Below are positions 38,025-47,840 of a stretch of DNA of 64,000 bases, in pieces. Numbering within the stretch: the stretch's first letter is position 1; each line of letters begins with the position of its first letter. The notes beneath the pieces were generated by a model, which had not been told where the DNA came from, did not search any database, and saw nothing but the letters and a program-made list of their open reading frames with translations. This DNA comes from an uncultured Flavobacteriaceae bacterium (GTDB lineage: Bacteria > Bacteroidota > Bacteroidia > Flavobacteriales > Flavobacteriaceae). The position numbers were made by a program, and so were the translations under genes. Location of the stretch: contig CANKZG010000007.1 in the NCBI GenBank assembly GCA_947488435.1, forward strand, positions 1 through 64,000. The letters run 5' to 3'.

Positions 38025-38753
38025 TTAGGAAGAAAGTGCATTTAACATCTCTCTTGCCTTTGCAAAAATGGTTCTATTTAATCGCCTATTTTGTTTGGAC
38101 ATGCGCTCAGATTCTCCAATTAATTCATTAAGTACCTCTTCGGCTTTCTCTTTCTTTGCAATCCTATCATAAAACTGCGCCAAAGTTAATCGTTCGCTAT
38201 AATTACTGTAAGGTGCGTCGAAAGTTACCAAATGTGTTTCCGCTTCATCCCATCGACCTTCCTTCTCTAAAGCTAACCCCAACATGAATTGAGCTTCAGA
38301 TTTTTTAAACTTAGGGCTTTCTTCTATTTCTTGTAGCTTATCTATCGCTTTTCCATAGTCCCCATTATAAAAATAAGCCACGCCAAGTTTTGTTATCCCA
38401 TAAAAGTCACTTTTAAAGTTGCCCTTTAAAGCTGCGGTAAATTGTTCGATGGATTTATCATATTGTTGCGCTTCCAAATAGGCATTAGCCAATTGCACTT
38501 GATTTTCAAAAGTTTCCGAAAATTGAAGCTGTTTTTCCAAATCAGTAATACGCTTAGAGGGATTGATGGCAGTAACAATTCCATCTTGTACCTTATCGAT
38601 ATTTCCTTTTCTAAAAACCTTCGTAAAAAGGTAAACCAAACAACCTAGTAAGGGAAGAAAAATTATAGCTAGAAACCAATAGTATTCACTCTTATTTTGA
38701 TAGCAATGATATAGGCAAAAACCCTGTAGTGCAATGATGAAATAAAAATACAT
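38025..38753 (-). CDS. Membrane-anchored tetratricopeptide repeat protein
   Basis: A 242-residue protein with two N-terminal membrane segments (about residues 2-16 and 25-45) resembling a PLD-nuclease N-terminal-type domain, a linker, then TPR-like helix pairs (about residues 75-235) such as FENQVQLANAYLEAQQYDKS and AQFMLGLALEKEGRWDEAE. TPRs mediate protein contacts; the partner is unknown. It lies 8 bases upstream of the glycosylase-like gene on the same strand. Confidence 0.8.
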   Translation of the reverse strand: MYFYFIIALQGFCLYHCYQNKSEYYWFLAIIFLPLLGCLVYLFTKVFRKGNIDKVQDGIVTAINPSKRITDLEKQLQFSETFENQVQLANAYLEAQQYDKSIEQFTAALKGNFKSDFYGITKLGVAYFYNGDYGKAIDKLQEIEESPKFKKSEAQFMLGLALEKEGRWDEAETHLVTFDAPYSNYSERLTLAQFYDRIAKKEKAEEVLNELIGESERMSKQNRRLNRTIFAKAREMLNALSS

Positions 38754-38836
38754 GTCGTAAAAATAACAACTTATTTGATACTCGTAGAAAATTTACGATT
38801 TACTTTTAAAAATAGGCCTGACACCCTGTTGTTAAA

Positions 38837-41383
38837 TTAAGCTGAATTTCTACTAGCATTAATATTACCGTATAGGGATCGTGTAACTATTTTTTCATAC
38901 AAAGCTTTAAAATCTGTTTGCCCGCCTATTTTCTGCAATGCGTATTGCTGAATCACCAATAATGGAAGTACAATATTTTCCCTTATTTTAATCGATTCCC
39001 TAGAAATAGTTTCTTTTTCCATTAGAATTTCCATTCCAGAAATTTGCAAAAGCATTTCTTTAGAAAGTTCATATTCTTTATGCAAAATACTCCAAAACTC
39101 CCCATACTCTTCATCCTCTTTCATATAGCTTGTCAGTTCAAAATAACATTTTGACAAAGACATCATACTATTCATCATTAAGGCTTGAAAAAAGGGAACT
39201 TCTTTAAAGAGCGTTTTTACTTCTTCAATTCTCCCTTGTTCTTTGAACGTTTTTAGTGCTGTTCCAATTCCAAAATATCCAGGAACATTTTGTTTTAATT
39301 GACTCCAAGAACCTACAAATGAGATTGCTCTTAAATCGGTAAGTTCAAGTTTTGCCTTATTTCCTCTTTTCCCTGGTCTACTTCCAATATTTGCCTTCGT
39401 ATAATACTTTAAAGTACTCATATTCTCGAGATAAGGCATAAAGCGATCATGATGCTTTAAGGCATCATATTTTTCAAAACTCAATTCAGAAAGTTCTTCT
39501 ATTAATTTTCGAGATTCTTTCGAAATGGTATTTTCCTTTCCAAAAATATTATTCGAAAGTCCTGCTGTCAGTAACTGTTCGCAATTGTATATAAATTGTT
39601 CTTTAGTACCATAGGTACTTGTAATTGTTTGCCCCTGAATCGTTAGTTGAATTTCATTATTTGCAACATCTTTGGTTTGAGCAGCATAAAAGCGGTGTGT
39701 TTTACCTCCCCCTCTTGCTGGCGGACCTCCACGTCCATCAAAAAATAAAGCTTTAATATTGTTTTGTTCACATACTGAAGATAATGTTTCCTTGGTTTTG
39801 AGAATAGACCAATTTGCTTTTAAATATCCTCCATCTTTAGTTCCATCTGAAAAACCTAACATAATGGTTTGCTTAGCGTCTCTTCTTCCTAAATGCGCTT
39901 TATACTCAGGTAAGCTAAATAAATATTGCATTGTATCTTCGGATGTTTCCATTCCCTTCATAGTTTCAAATAAGGGAACAATATCAAATGTAATTTCCTC
40001 ATCTTTCCATCCACACCATCGAAACAAACCGTATACAAACAGTACCGAAAATATGTCTTCGGAATTGCTAATAATATAGCGATTGCAGCCTTCCTCTCCA
40101 TTTTTTTCCTGAATGGATTTTAGCTGCGTTATATTTTTGATCGTATCAGAAACAATAGCTTCTTCGTAATCATCTTTCGTTAGCGAAAGTTTTTCATGCA
40201 ATAATAAAGACACCAATTCCTTTTGCGAAAGCTCTTCTAAATTTTCTTTTATAAATCCATGTTTTATAAGAACGGCTGTAATAACCTTGATATGCATTCC
40301 ATGATCTTGCCTTACATCAAGTGTAGCGAAATGCGTTTTAAAAATTTTAACCTTATCAATAAGTTGATCCAGATCTTTTACATACAATCCGTGATATTTT
40401 TCAACTAATAATGACCGGATAGTAAGTAACGCACCTATTATAGATTTATAACTTACCAATTTATTGGCATCAAACATGGCTAAATACAGGCTGTCTCTAA
40501 GCTCATTAAGATGCTCCTGAAGCTCTTTAAAAGTAAGCTTTTGTCGTAATTCTTTCAGATCATTATAGTAACATTTCATTAAGGTAACCCTTAATTCATT
40601 TGCTACATCTTTGGTAATATCAGAAGTAACATATGGGTTCCCATCTCGATCTCCACCTGGCCAAAACCCAATTTTCATAATATTATGATTCTCAAAATTA
40701 CCTGTACTAATATTCCCCCTTATATACGAAAACAAATCCCCTACAGCATCATAATAAACATGTCGCATGGTATAAATAATATTCTTAGCCTCGTCTAAGG
40801 GCGTTGGTTTTTTAGCATTTATCAAAGAGGTTAGCCCTAACTGTTGCAGAACTACATCAATCTCGTCAATCTTATCTTCTAATATTAAGGATCGAAGATT
40901 ACTTATAATATCAAGAACTGCCGGTGTATAAAATTGTGTTGGGTGTGCGGTAAGTACAATACGCGCACTAAAAGTAGAGAGTTTTTGAGCGATTTTATCC
41001 CAACTTTTATTTTTATCTACAAATTGGAAATAATCCTTAATTGAAAGGGAGCTACTGTGTTCCTGTAATTTTGGAAATGCAGCATCTTCTACACTATCAT
41101 ACAATACTACCTGACGCTCTACATATTGAATAATTCGAAACATAAAATCAATTCTATCCTTTTCCGATGCTATGCTTACAAAATTTTGAAAAAAAGATTC
41201 TAAAATTTCTTTCGGATTACGACCTGATTTTAAACCCTTTTGACACTGATCTAACAGCAACGGAATAATCATTCCAACATTTTCAATATTCCGATATGGC
41301 AAATTAAGAAACAAGCTGTTATATACATTAAACTTGTTATTTACCGATTTCTTAAATTCTTCTAATCTTTCTAGCTGCTGCAT
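38837..41383 (-). CDS. ppc: Phosphoenolpyruvate carboxylase
   Basis: PEPC carboxylates PEP to oxaloacetate, refilling the TCA cycle. The 848-residue product has the first signature VLTAHPTQ with catalytic His 147, the second block FWPGGDRDGNPYVT, MLGFSDGTKDGGYL with the essential Lys, FFDGRGGPPARGGGKTH, and GSRPGKRG. The tail ends ASRNSA instead of the common QNTG. The length is a little short of the plant and enteric enzymes. It is likely monocistronic. Confidence 0.97.
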   Translation of the reverse strand: MQQLERLEEFKKSVNNKFNVYNSLFLNLPYRNIENVGMIIPLLLDQCQKGLKSGRNPKEILESFFQNFVSIASEKDRIDFMFRIIQYVERQVVLYDSVEDAAFPKLQEHSSSLSIKDYFQFVDKNKSWDKIAQKLSTFSARIVLTAHPTQFYTPAVLDIISNLRSLILEDKIDEIDVVLQQLGLTSLINAKKPTPLDEAKNIIYTMRHVYYDAVGDLFSYIRGNISTGNFENHNIMKIGFWPGGDRDGNPYVTSDITKDVANELRVTLMKCYYNDLKELRQKLTFKELQEHLNELRDSLYLAMFDANKLVSYKSIIGALLTIRSLLVEKYHGLYVKDLDQLIDKVKIFKTHFATLDVRQDHGMHIKVITAVLIKHGFIKENLEELSQKELVSLLLHEKLSLTKDDYEEAIVSDTIKNITQLKSIQEKNGEEGCNRYIISNSEDIFSVLFVYGLFRWCGWKDEEITFDIVPLFETMKGMETSEDTMQYLFSLPEYKAHLGRRDAKQTIMLGFSDGTKDGGYLKANWSILKTKETLSSVCEQNNIKALFFDGRGGPPARGGGKTHRFYAAQTKDVANNEIQLTIQGQTITSTYGTKEQFIYNCEQLLTAGLSNNIFGKENTISKESRKLIEELSELSFEKYDALKHHDRFMPYLENMSTLKYYTKANIGSRPGKRGNKAKLELTDLRAISFVGSWSQLKQNVPGYFGIGTALKTFKEQGRIEEVKTLFKEVPFFQALMMNSMMSLSKCYFELTSYMKEDEEYGEFWSILHKEYELSKEMLLQISGMEILMEKETISRESIKIRENIVLPLLVIQQYALQKIGGQTDFKALYEKIVTRSLYGNINASRNSA

Positions 41384-41698
41384 GTATCAATTTCTTTTGG
41401 TGTCTCTAAAACTGTTTGCAATTTACCTTTTATTGAAGGCATAAATATCGTTATTCCTTTAGTATTCACTCGGTGGATTTTAACTAAATAACAAAATATG
41501 GCATCGAAACCACAAAACAAACATATTTCACAACAATAATTACAGTAATTGTGGATACACATGTACATTTACCGTGTAATAAAGAAGTAATTTTTTCATT
41601 TTCATATAGTGTTCTCGTAAAAGGGTCTTGTTTTAAAGCAAGGCTCTTTTTGATTTAAATATAAAATGAAAAAAGGTATAGGTTTCTGCTAAGTTAAA
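41384..41698. other. Intergenic region between ppc and yaaA
   Basis: About 315 bases. An open frame on the minus strand (41371-41568) overlaps the ppc start and lacks coding character. TATGTTTG (41525-41518, minus) matches TAnnTTTG and could be a ppc -7 element with a leader of about 130 bases. An odd palindrome AATTAC-A-GTAATT lies next to it (41538-41550). A hairpin at 41621-41648 is described separately. Confidence 0.4.
41621..41648 (-). terminator. Putative terminator after yaaA
   Basis: AAGGGTCTTG (41621-41630) and CAAGGCTCTT (41639-41648) form a 10-bp stem with two G-T pairs and an 8-base loop. T residues flank it on both strands (four on the minus side). It lies 50 bases beyond the yaaA stop. 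Confidence 0.55.
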
Positions 41699-42460
41699 CT
41701 ATCGAATAAAAACAGGTTGGTTTGTTTTTACAGTATGTTCTTCACTATAGCCGTAATCGTCGACATTAAACCCTTGAAGATCTTTCAAGTTTTGAGCGTT
41801 AGTATCTAAAATGTATCTCGCCATACTACCTCTTGCTTTTTTAGCGAAAAAGCTAATTACCTTTAGTTTTCCATTTTTCCAATCCTTAAAAATTGGGGTA
41901 ATTACAGGAACTTTTAGTTGTTTTTCATCAACGGCACCAAAATATTCATTACTAGCTAAGTTTACAAAAACCTCATCATTTTCGAGTTCTTCGTTTAAAT
42001 GTTTTGTAATCTGTTTTTTCCAAAACTCATATAGATTTTTCTTTCTACCTATCTTCATCTTGGTTCCCATTTCTAAGCGATATGGTTGCATCAAATCTAA
42101 TGGTTTTAATACACCATATAAACCCGATAAGATTCTTAGTGTATCTTGCAACTGATCTAAATTATTTTCCGAAATAGAGTAGGCATCTAAACCTTGATAC
42201 ACATCTCCATTAAAAGCGTATACCGCTGGTCTTGCATTCGAATTAGTAAAAGGTACAGAGAACTGTTGATTTCTCTCCCAATTGAGTGTTGCCAGTTTTT
42301 CTGAAATCCCCATTAATTTAGATAAAACTTTTGGCTTTTTCTTTTGTAGAATGGTATTGAGCTTAACCGATTCTTCTAAAAAAGCTGGTTGTGAATATGT
42401 ACTTGTAGGTAATTCAGTTTCAAAGTCAAGGGATTTTGCCGGGGAGATTACAATTTTCAT
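41699..42460 (-). CDS. yaaA: YaaA (DUF328) peroxide-stress protein
   Basis: A 253-residue member of the YaaA/DUF328 family, starting [13 protein letters not shown], which is its hallmark, with later blocks [36 protein letters not shown] and [15 protein letters not shown]. In E. coli YaaA lowers free iron under peroxide stress and binds DNA. It stands alone between ppc and rluD, with no visible peroxide regulator. Confidence 0.93.
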   Translation of the reverse strand: MKIVISPAKSLDFETELPTSTYSQPAFLEESVKLNTILQKKKPKVLSKLMGISEKLATLNWERNQQFSVPFTNSNARPAVYAFNGDVYQGLDAYSISENNLDQLQDTLRILSGLYGVLKPLDLMQPYRLEMGTKMKIGRKKNLYEFWKKQITKHLNEELENDEVFVNLASNEYFGAVDEKQLKVPVITPIFKDWKNGKLKVISFFAKKARGSMARYILDTNAQNLKDLQGFNVDDYGYSEEHTVKTNQPVFIR

Positions 42461-42560
42461 TTTTTCAATTTAAGAATAAAGCTTGGTATAAAAATAAGAC
42501 CATTTTTTGATAAATACTATCTTAGAGAAAAGGAGTTTTCAATAGTTCTATCAGGGATGT

Positions 42561-43586
42561 CTATGCTTCCCTGCTTTGTTTTGTGTAGTGTCTCCATTTT
42601 TCAATACAAAGTGTCATATCTTCAGGAACATTCGTGTCAAACTTCATAAATTCTTCTGTTTCAGGGTGTACAAACCCTAAGGTTTTGGCATGTAGTGCCT
42701 GCCTTGGCAGCACTTTAAATGCGTTATCTACAAACTGTTTGTACTTTGTAAATGATGTTCCTTTTAAAACTTTATCCCCTCCATAACGCTCATCATTAAA
42801 CAAGGTATGCCCAATAAACTTTAAATGTACCCTTATTTGGTGTGTTCTCCCAGTTTCTAATTTACAAGAAAGCAAAGTTACATAACCCAATCGTTCTATA
42901 ACTTTATAGTGTGTTACAGCTGTTTTTCCCTGCTCTCCTTCAGGAAAAACAGTCATTTGCAATCTGTTCTTGGGGTGTCTACCAATATTTCCTTCTATTG
43001 TACCTTCATCATTTTCAACATTACCCCAAACCAACGCTATATACTCCCGTTCACTTGACTTATCAAAAAATTGTTTGGATAGATGTGTCATTGCAGCTTC
43101 CGTTTTCGCAACAACTAAAAGTCCTGAGGTATCTTTATCTATACGATGCACCAAACCCGGACGTTCATTACTATTTACTGGAAGTTTCTCAATATGATAT
43201 AATAAAGCGTTAATTAACGTTCCAGAATAATTCCCGTGACCAGGATGAACTACCATTCCAGCAGGTTTATTGACTACTAATAACACTTCATCTTCATAAA
43301 CAATATCAAGGGGAATGTTTTCGGGGGTAAGCAGCAATTCATAGGGAGGGTGTTGAAACATTACCCGTACTTCATCATGCGCTTTAACTTTGTAGTTTTG
43401 TTTAACTACTTTTTCGTTAACCCAGATATTACCTTCTTTAGCAGCTTGTTGAATTTTATTTCGTGTAGCATTTTCAATAAAGTTCATCAAAAATTTATCT
43501 ACGCGAAGAGGTGTTTGACCTACGGATGCTTTAAAATTATAATGTTCAAAAAATTCATCTTCTTGAACTTCATTTGGTGTATCCAT
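42561..43586 (-). CDS. rluD: Pseudouridine synthase RluD type
   Basis: A 341-residue RluA/RluD-family enzyme that makes pseudouridine in 23S rRNA. An N-terminal S4 domain (about residues 27-90) precedes the catalytic domain with VVNKPAGMVVHPGHGN, PGLVHRIDKDTSGLLV (catalytic Asp 150), and LETGRTHQIRVH. It starts 2 bases after the PASTA protein gene ends, so the two are probably cotranscribed. Confidence 0.93.
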   Translation of the reverse strand: MDTPNEVQEDEFFEHYNFKASVGQTPLRVDKFLMNFIENATRNKIQQAAKEGNIWVNEKVVKQNYKVKAHDEVRVMFQHPPYELLLTPENIPLDIVYEDEVLLVVNKPAGMVVHPGHGNYSGTLINALLYHIEKLPVNSNERPGLVHRIDKDTSGLLVVAKTEAAMTHLSKQFFDKSSEREYIALVWGNVENDEGTIEGNIGRHPKNRLQMTVFPEGEQGKTAVTHYKVIERLGYVTLLSCKLETGRTHQIRVHLKFIGHTLFNDERYGGDKVLKGTSFTKYKQFVDNAFKVLPRQALHAKTLGFVHPETEEFMKFDTNVPEDMTLCIEKWRHYTKQSREA

Positions 43587-43588
43587 AA

Positions 43589-44176
43589 TTAGTTTGCACC
43601 AGCTTTAATACGTGCTGTTTCAGGTATGATTCCGTTACCGCAAATTAGTTCCACCTTTGACGTTTTAGGTAGTTTGTCACCAGGGCTAATATTTTTCCCT
43701 TTATGTTTCACATAGTACACCATATTTTTTCCCAATTGATCAATATAGGTAACTCGTTCTACATCTAAACCTACAGCTCTGAGCATTGACGTTGCGTTGC
43801 GTTGCGTTACTTGAATAATTTTAGGAATAGTAACTTTTTTATAACCTGACGGATTAATGGTGATATATATTTTTCTATTTTCTTTTACTTTATTTCCTGC
43901 AATTGGATTCTGTTCTATAATTGAAAATCTTGGAAAGTTGGGGTCATAGTTTGCAGAATCAACAACCTCATACCTAAGGTTTGCATTCTCAATAACTGTG
44001 CGCATTTCTGAAACCGACATTTTCGATAAATCAGGAACTTCTACAAATTCACCATGATTCGTAGTACTTTTTAACCATTGCAAGGTTAAGAATATCAAAA
44101 GAATCCCTAAGAACACTGCCAATCCCAATTGAATAAGAAAGGTTTTGCTTCGTAAAAAATTTAAAAACGTTTTCAT
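43589..44176 (-). CDS. PASTA-domain membrane protein
   Basis: A 195-residue protein with one N-terminal membrane helix (about residues 13-32) and PASTA domains outside it: VEVPDLSKMSVSEMRTVIE (about 41-59) is the first, VTIPKIIQVTQRNATSMLRA the second, and a third is shortened at the end. PASTA domains bind peptidoglycan fragments and usually belong to Ser/Thr kinases or penicillin-binding proteins; here no enzymatic domain is attached. TATATTTG at 44202-44195 is a probable -7 element. It is divergent from ddl, which makes a peptidoglycan precursor. Confidence 0.85.
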   Translation of the reverse strand: MKTFLNFLRSKTFLIQLGLAVFLGILLIFLTLQWLKSTTNHGEFVEVPDLSKMSVSEMRTVIENANLRYEVVDSANYDPNFPRFSIIEQNPIAGNKVKENRKIYITINPSGYKKVTIPKIIQVTQRNATSMLRAVGLDVERVTYIDQLGKNMVYYVKHKGKNISPGDKLPKTSKVELICGNGIIPETARIKAGAN

Positions 44177-44277
44177 GTTTTTTTATTATTCAAACAAATA
44201 TATGAAACCCAATACTTTTTTCTTTACTCCGAAAAAATGATATTTGTTTCTTATATACGGTTCAGCTCAGAGAAAAG

Positions 44278-45270
44278 ATGGAAAAAGGCATAAAAAATAT
44301 TGCAATTGTTATGGGAGGATATTCCAGTGAATATGAGATTTCTGTTAAAAGCGGAAACGTTGTGTATCAAAATTTGGATCGATCCTTATTTAATCCTTAT
44401 AGAATTTTAGTTGCTGAAGAAGGTTGGACATATCTTGATCCCCAAGAAAAAAAACACCCTGTAAATCGACATGATTTTTCGGTCACAATTCGCGAAGAAA
44501 GAGTAACCTTTGCATGCGTTTTTAATGCTATTCATGGGACTCCAGGGGAAGATGGTTATTTGCAGGCTTATTTAGCACTTCTCAATATACCTCATACGTC
44601 CTGCAATGCCTATCAGGCAGCACTAACATTTAATAAAAGAGATTTACTAAGTGTACTTAAACCTTATGGGGTTTTGAGTGCTACATCGTATTATTTAAAC
44701 CTTGGAGACCCTATTAATGTAGATAAAATAATCAAAAAGGTAGGATTGCCCTGTTTTGTAAAAGCCAATAAAGCCGGTAGTAGTTTTGGAATTACTAAGG
44801 TTCATAAAAAAGAACATTTAAAAAAAGCGATTACGCACGCCTATAAAGAGGATGACGAAATTATAATAGAAACTGCATTAAACGGTATTGAAGTATCGGT
44901 AGGTGTAATTAAGTATAAAGGAGAAACAAAGGTCTTACCAATAACTGAAATTGTTACCGAAAATGACTTTTTTGACTATGAAGCTAAGTACGAAGGAAAA
45001 TCACAAGAAATTACACCAGCTAGGATTTCTAAAACACAAGAAAAAAAGGTTCGTGCTATGGCTCAACTTGCTTACGATACTTTAAAAATGAAAGGTTTTT
45101 CGAGAAGTGAATTTATTTTTGTCGATGATACACCTTATATGCTTGAAATGAATACTACTCCAGGTTTAACTGCTGAAAGCATTCTTCCTGAGCAAGCTAG
45201 AATAGCGGGAATTTCCCTTTCAGCACTCTTTGAAAGTGCCATTACAGAAGCTTTGAATGAAAATGAGTAA
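44278..45270 (+). CDS. ddl: D-alanine--D-alanine ligase
   Basis: Ddl makes the D-Ala-D-Ala dipeptide for peptidoglycan. The 330-residue ATP-grasp enzyme shows IAVIMGGYSSE-like IAIVMGGYSSEYEISVKSG, HGTPGEDGYLQAYLAL, PCFVKANKAGSSFGITKV, and FSRSEFIFVDDTPYMLEMN with NTTPGLT. It is followed after 29 bases by coaD and probably cotranscribed with it. Confidence 0.96.
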   Translation: MEKGIKNIAIVMGGYSSEYEISVKSGNVVYQNLDRSLFNPYRILVAEEGWTYLDPQEKKHPVNRHDFSVTIREERVTFACVFNAIHGTPGEDGYLQAYLALLNIPHTSCNAYQAALTFNKRDLLSVLKPYGVLSATSYYLNLGDPINVDKIIKKVGLPCFVKANKAGSSFGITKVHKKEHLKKAITHAYKEDDEIIIETALNGIEVSVGVIKYKGETKVLPITEIVTENDFFDYEAKYEGKSQEITPARISKTQEKKVRAMAQLAYDTLKMKGFSRSEFIFVDDTPYMLEMNTTPGLTAESILPEQARIAGISLSALFESAITEALNENE

Positions 45271-45299
45271 CTTTAAATAAATATAGGGCAAAACCAACC

Positions 45300-45755
45300 A
45301 TGAGACGAGCAATATTTCCAGGTTCCTTCGATCCATTAACTTTAGGGCATTACGATATTATCCAAAGGGGCATTACATTATTCGATGAACTGATCATAGC
45401 CATTGGAATAAATGCCGAAAAAAAATATATGTTCACGCTAGAAGAACGTAAACGTTTTGCTGCAGAAGCATTTAAGGACGAACCAAAAATTACGGTATTA
45501 ACATACCAAGGACTAACTATTGATTTCTGCAAAAAAATGAATGCCGATTTTATTCTTAGAGGACTCCGTAATCCGGCAGATTTCGAATTTGAGAAAGCTA
45601 TTGCCCATACCAACCGTAAATTATCTGAAATAGAAACGGTTTTTTTACTCACATCATCAGGGAAATCCTACATAAGCTCCTCTATTGTTCGTGATGTCAT
45701 TCGTAATGGGGGAGACTACACCAGCCTAGTTCCATCTACCGTTAAAGTACAATAA
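45300..45755 (+). CDS. coaD: Phosphopantetheine adenylyltransferase
   Basis: CoaD makes dephospho-CoA, the penultimate step of CoA synthesis. The 151-residue nucleotidyltransferase has FPGSFDPLTLGHYDII (residues 6-21, the HxGH-type site), LRGLRNPADFEFE, and SSGKSYISSSIVRDV. It follows ddl closely, an arrangement that is common in Flavobacteriaceae in my recollection. Confidence 0.97.
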   Translation: MRRAIFPGSFDPLTLGHYDIIQRGITLFDELIIAIGINAEKKYMFTLEERKRFAAEAFKDEPKITVLTYQGLTIDFCKKMNADFILRGLRNPADFEFEKAIAHTNRKLSEIETVFLLTSSGKSYISSSIVRDVIRNGGDYTSLVPSTVKVQ

Positions 45756-45845
45756 TTCGCTTTAACTAATTGTTATTCAAATATTAACACTACTTACTTT
45801 TAAAAAAAAGATGTAAAGTAAATGTAAGTTTCATTTGTTATAATT

Positions 45846-45866
45846 GGAATATTGTAAGAATATTCC
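45846..45866 (+). promoter_or_regulatory. Inverted repeat upstream of the sensor kinase
   Basis: GGAATATT (45846-45853), GTAAG, AATATTCC (45859-45866) is a perfect 8-bp inverted repeat in the 234-base gap before the kinase ATG. It could be an operator. No T-tract makes a terminator less likely. Confidence 0.4.
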
Positions 45867-45989
45867 TACATTGATATAAATTTAATACGCCCTGTATAAA
45901 CGTCCTAACACCACGTCTTTTAAGCGATTCACAACAATCTCTTAAATAAATTGGAAAATCGTATTACATTAGTAAGAAAATACAACATA

Positions 45990-47840
45990 ATGTTGAAGGA
46001 AACGAAAACAGATGTTCTTGATTACTTGGTAAAACAACTGCCCAAAGCTACTGCATTTATAAATGCTAAGCTAGAAATCGTATACGTTTCAGATAAATGG
46101 ATTGAGGATTTTAATTTTGCCGATAAATCTATAATCGGAACTCCAATTTATGAGTTGTTTGACACCATTGACGATGATAAAAGAGCTTTATTGGAACGTT
46201 GTTTATTGGGAATGCCAAAACAGGTAGTCACAGAATCCTACGTAGATGAAACCAATAGAGAAAAGTGGTTTGAATGGACATATACACCCTGGTTCGATGC
46301 TTCAGAAAATATTATTGGACTTATTTTACAAACAGATTTGGTATGCGAGAAAGTTTCCCTTGAACAAGAGGTAGAACGTTTAGAACTGTTAGTGAAAACC
46401 AAATCAGAAATTGCCAAAATAGGCAGTTGGGAATACGATGCAATTAATGATTCCTTAGGCTGGTGTGAAATGACTCGAACTATTCATGAAGTTCCAAAAT
46501 CATATATTCCTTCAATTGAAGAGGCTATTAATTTTTATAAAGAAGGAACTTCCAGGACTGCTATTTCAAAGATTGTAAAAGATGCTATAAAAAATGGAAA
46601 ACCCTGGAGTAAACGCTTACAATTGGTAACTGCAAAAGGGAAAGAAATTTGGGTTGTTGTATCTGGGAAACCAAGATACACAAAAGGAAAATTTGTAGGA
46701 CTAATTGGTACCTTTCAAGATGTTACCTCACATATAAAATCTGAAATAAAAACAAAAGAAAGCGAACATCTCCTCAGAACTGTAATTGACAACTTACCCT
46801 TAAATGTATTTATTAAAGATTTGAACAACAGAAAAACATTAGTCAATCAATCAGAATGTAACTATCTAGGAGTAAAAAGTCCGGAAGAGGTATTAGGAAA
46901 AACAGATTTTGATTTTTATGATGAAGCCACAGCGTTAATCTCCCACGAAGAAGACTTTCGCGTTATTCATCAGTTGAAACCTATTTTAGGGAAAGAGTAC
47001 ATTTCCATAAAAAAAGACGGAACTACTACTTCATTTCTTAGTTCTAAAATACCGCTCTTTAATGAAGAAGGTGGGGTTACTGGAATTGTTGGTTTCAGTT
47101 TAGATATTTCTCATATAAAGCAGAAAGAGGAAGAGATGAGAAACCTGATTAATGTTACCTCTCTGCAGAATAAAAAATTAATCAATTTTGCGCACATCGT
47201 TTCTCATAATTTAAGGTCACATACTGCCAACTTTTCTATGCTTTTAGAGTTTTTAATGAACGAGAAAGATGAAGCAGAAAAACAAAACATCTTGAATATG
47301 CTTGCCGATGCTTCCGATAATTTATTGGAAACATTAGATAACCTTAACGAAGTTGTTGCTATAAACACCAATACAAACCTAACAAAACAACCCGTTAGAG
47401 TAACTGATAAAGTAATTCATGTTCAACAAAACCTTTCTGCGTTTCTAAAAAAGCACAAAGCCAAAATTATAAACAAAATTCCTGTTGACCTTACTATTAA
47501 TGGTATCCCTGCTTATGTAGAGAGTATTTTAATGAATTTCATTACCAATGCAGTCAAATACCAACACCCGAACCGAGATCCAAGAATCGAATTAAACGCC
47601 TCACAGTCAGAACATCAAACAACAATAAGCATCTCTGATAACGGCTTAGGTATTGACTTAGCAAAATATGGGGATAAACTTTTTGGTATGTATAAAACAT
47701 TTCATGAACACAGCGATGCACGAGGTATTGGTTTGTACATCACTAAAAACCAAATTGAAGCCATGAATGGAAAAATAAGTACAGAAAGTGAAGTAAATAA
47801 AGGAACAACATTTAATATCTACTTTAATGAGACAGATTAA
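45990..47840 (+). CDS. PAS-domain sensor histidine kinase
   Basis: A 616-residue soluble kinase without membrane segments. Three PAS regions lie at about residues 12-117, 137-252 and 257-379, then a HisKA-like dimerisation helix with FAHIVSHNLRSHTANF (His 406) and a HATPase domain with NFITNAVKYQHPNRDP, ISDNGLGIDL and ARGIGLYITKNQIEAM. I prefer the ATG at 45990; a TTG at 45951 would add 13 residues. It overlaps the receiver gene by 14 bases. The signal sensed is unknown, and the lack of membrane helices suggests a cytoplasmic cue such as light, redox or a ligand. Confidence 0.93.
   Translation: MLKETKTDVLDYLVKQLPKATAFINAKLEIVYVSDKWIEDFNFADKSIIGTPIYELFDTIDDDKRALLERCLLGMPKQVVTESYVDETNREKWFEWTYTPWFDASENIIGLILQTDLVCEKVSLEQEVERLELLVKTKSEIAKIGSWEYDAINDSLGWCEMTRTIHEVPKSYIPSIEEAINFYKEGTSRTAISKIVKDAIKNGKPWSKRLQLVTAKGKEIWVVVSGKPRYTKGKFVGLIGTFQDVTSHIKSEIKTKESEHLLRTVIDNLPLNVFIKDLNNRKTLVNQSECNYLGVKSPEEVLGKTDFDFYDEATALISHEEDFRVIHQLKPILGKEYISIKKDGTTTSFLSSKIPLFNEEGGVTGIVGFSLDISHIKQKEEEMRNLINVTSLQNKKLINFAHIVSHNLRSHTANFSMLLEFLMNEKDEAEKQNILNMLADASDNLLETLDNLNEVVAINTNTNLTKQPVRVTDKVIHVQQNLSAFLKKHKAKIINKIPVDLTINGIPAYVESILMNFITNAVKYQHPNRDPRIELNASQSEHQTTISISDNGLGIDLAKYGDKLFGMYKTFHEHSDARGIGLYITKNQIEAMNGKISTESEVNKGTTFNIYFNETD

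Noticed and set aside
41371-41568. Minus-strand Cys-rich open frame of 65 codons overlapping the ppc start
   Set aside because: It overlaps ppc, lacks a plausible homologue and lies in an AT-rich spacer with palindromes.
45951-45989. TTG start for the sensor kinase
   Set aside because: The ATG at 45990 gives a normal N-terminus; the extra 13 residues have no domain.
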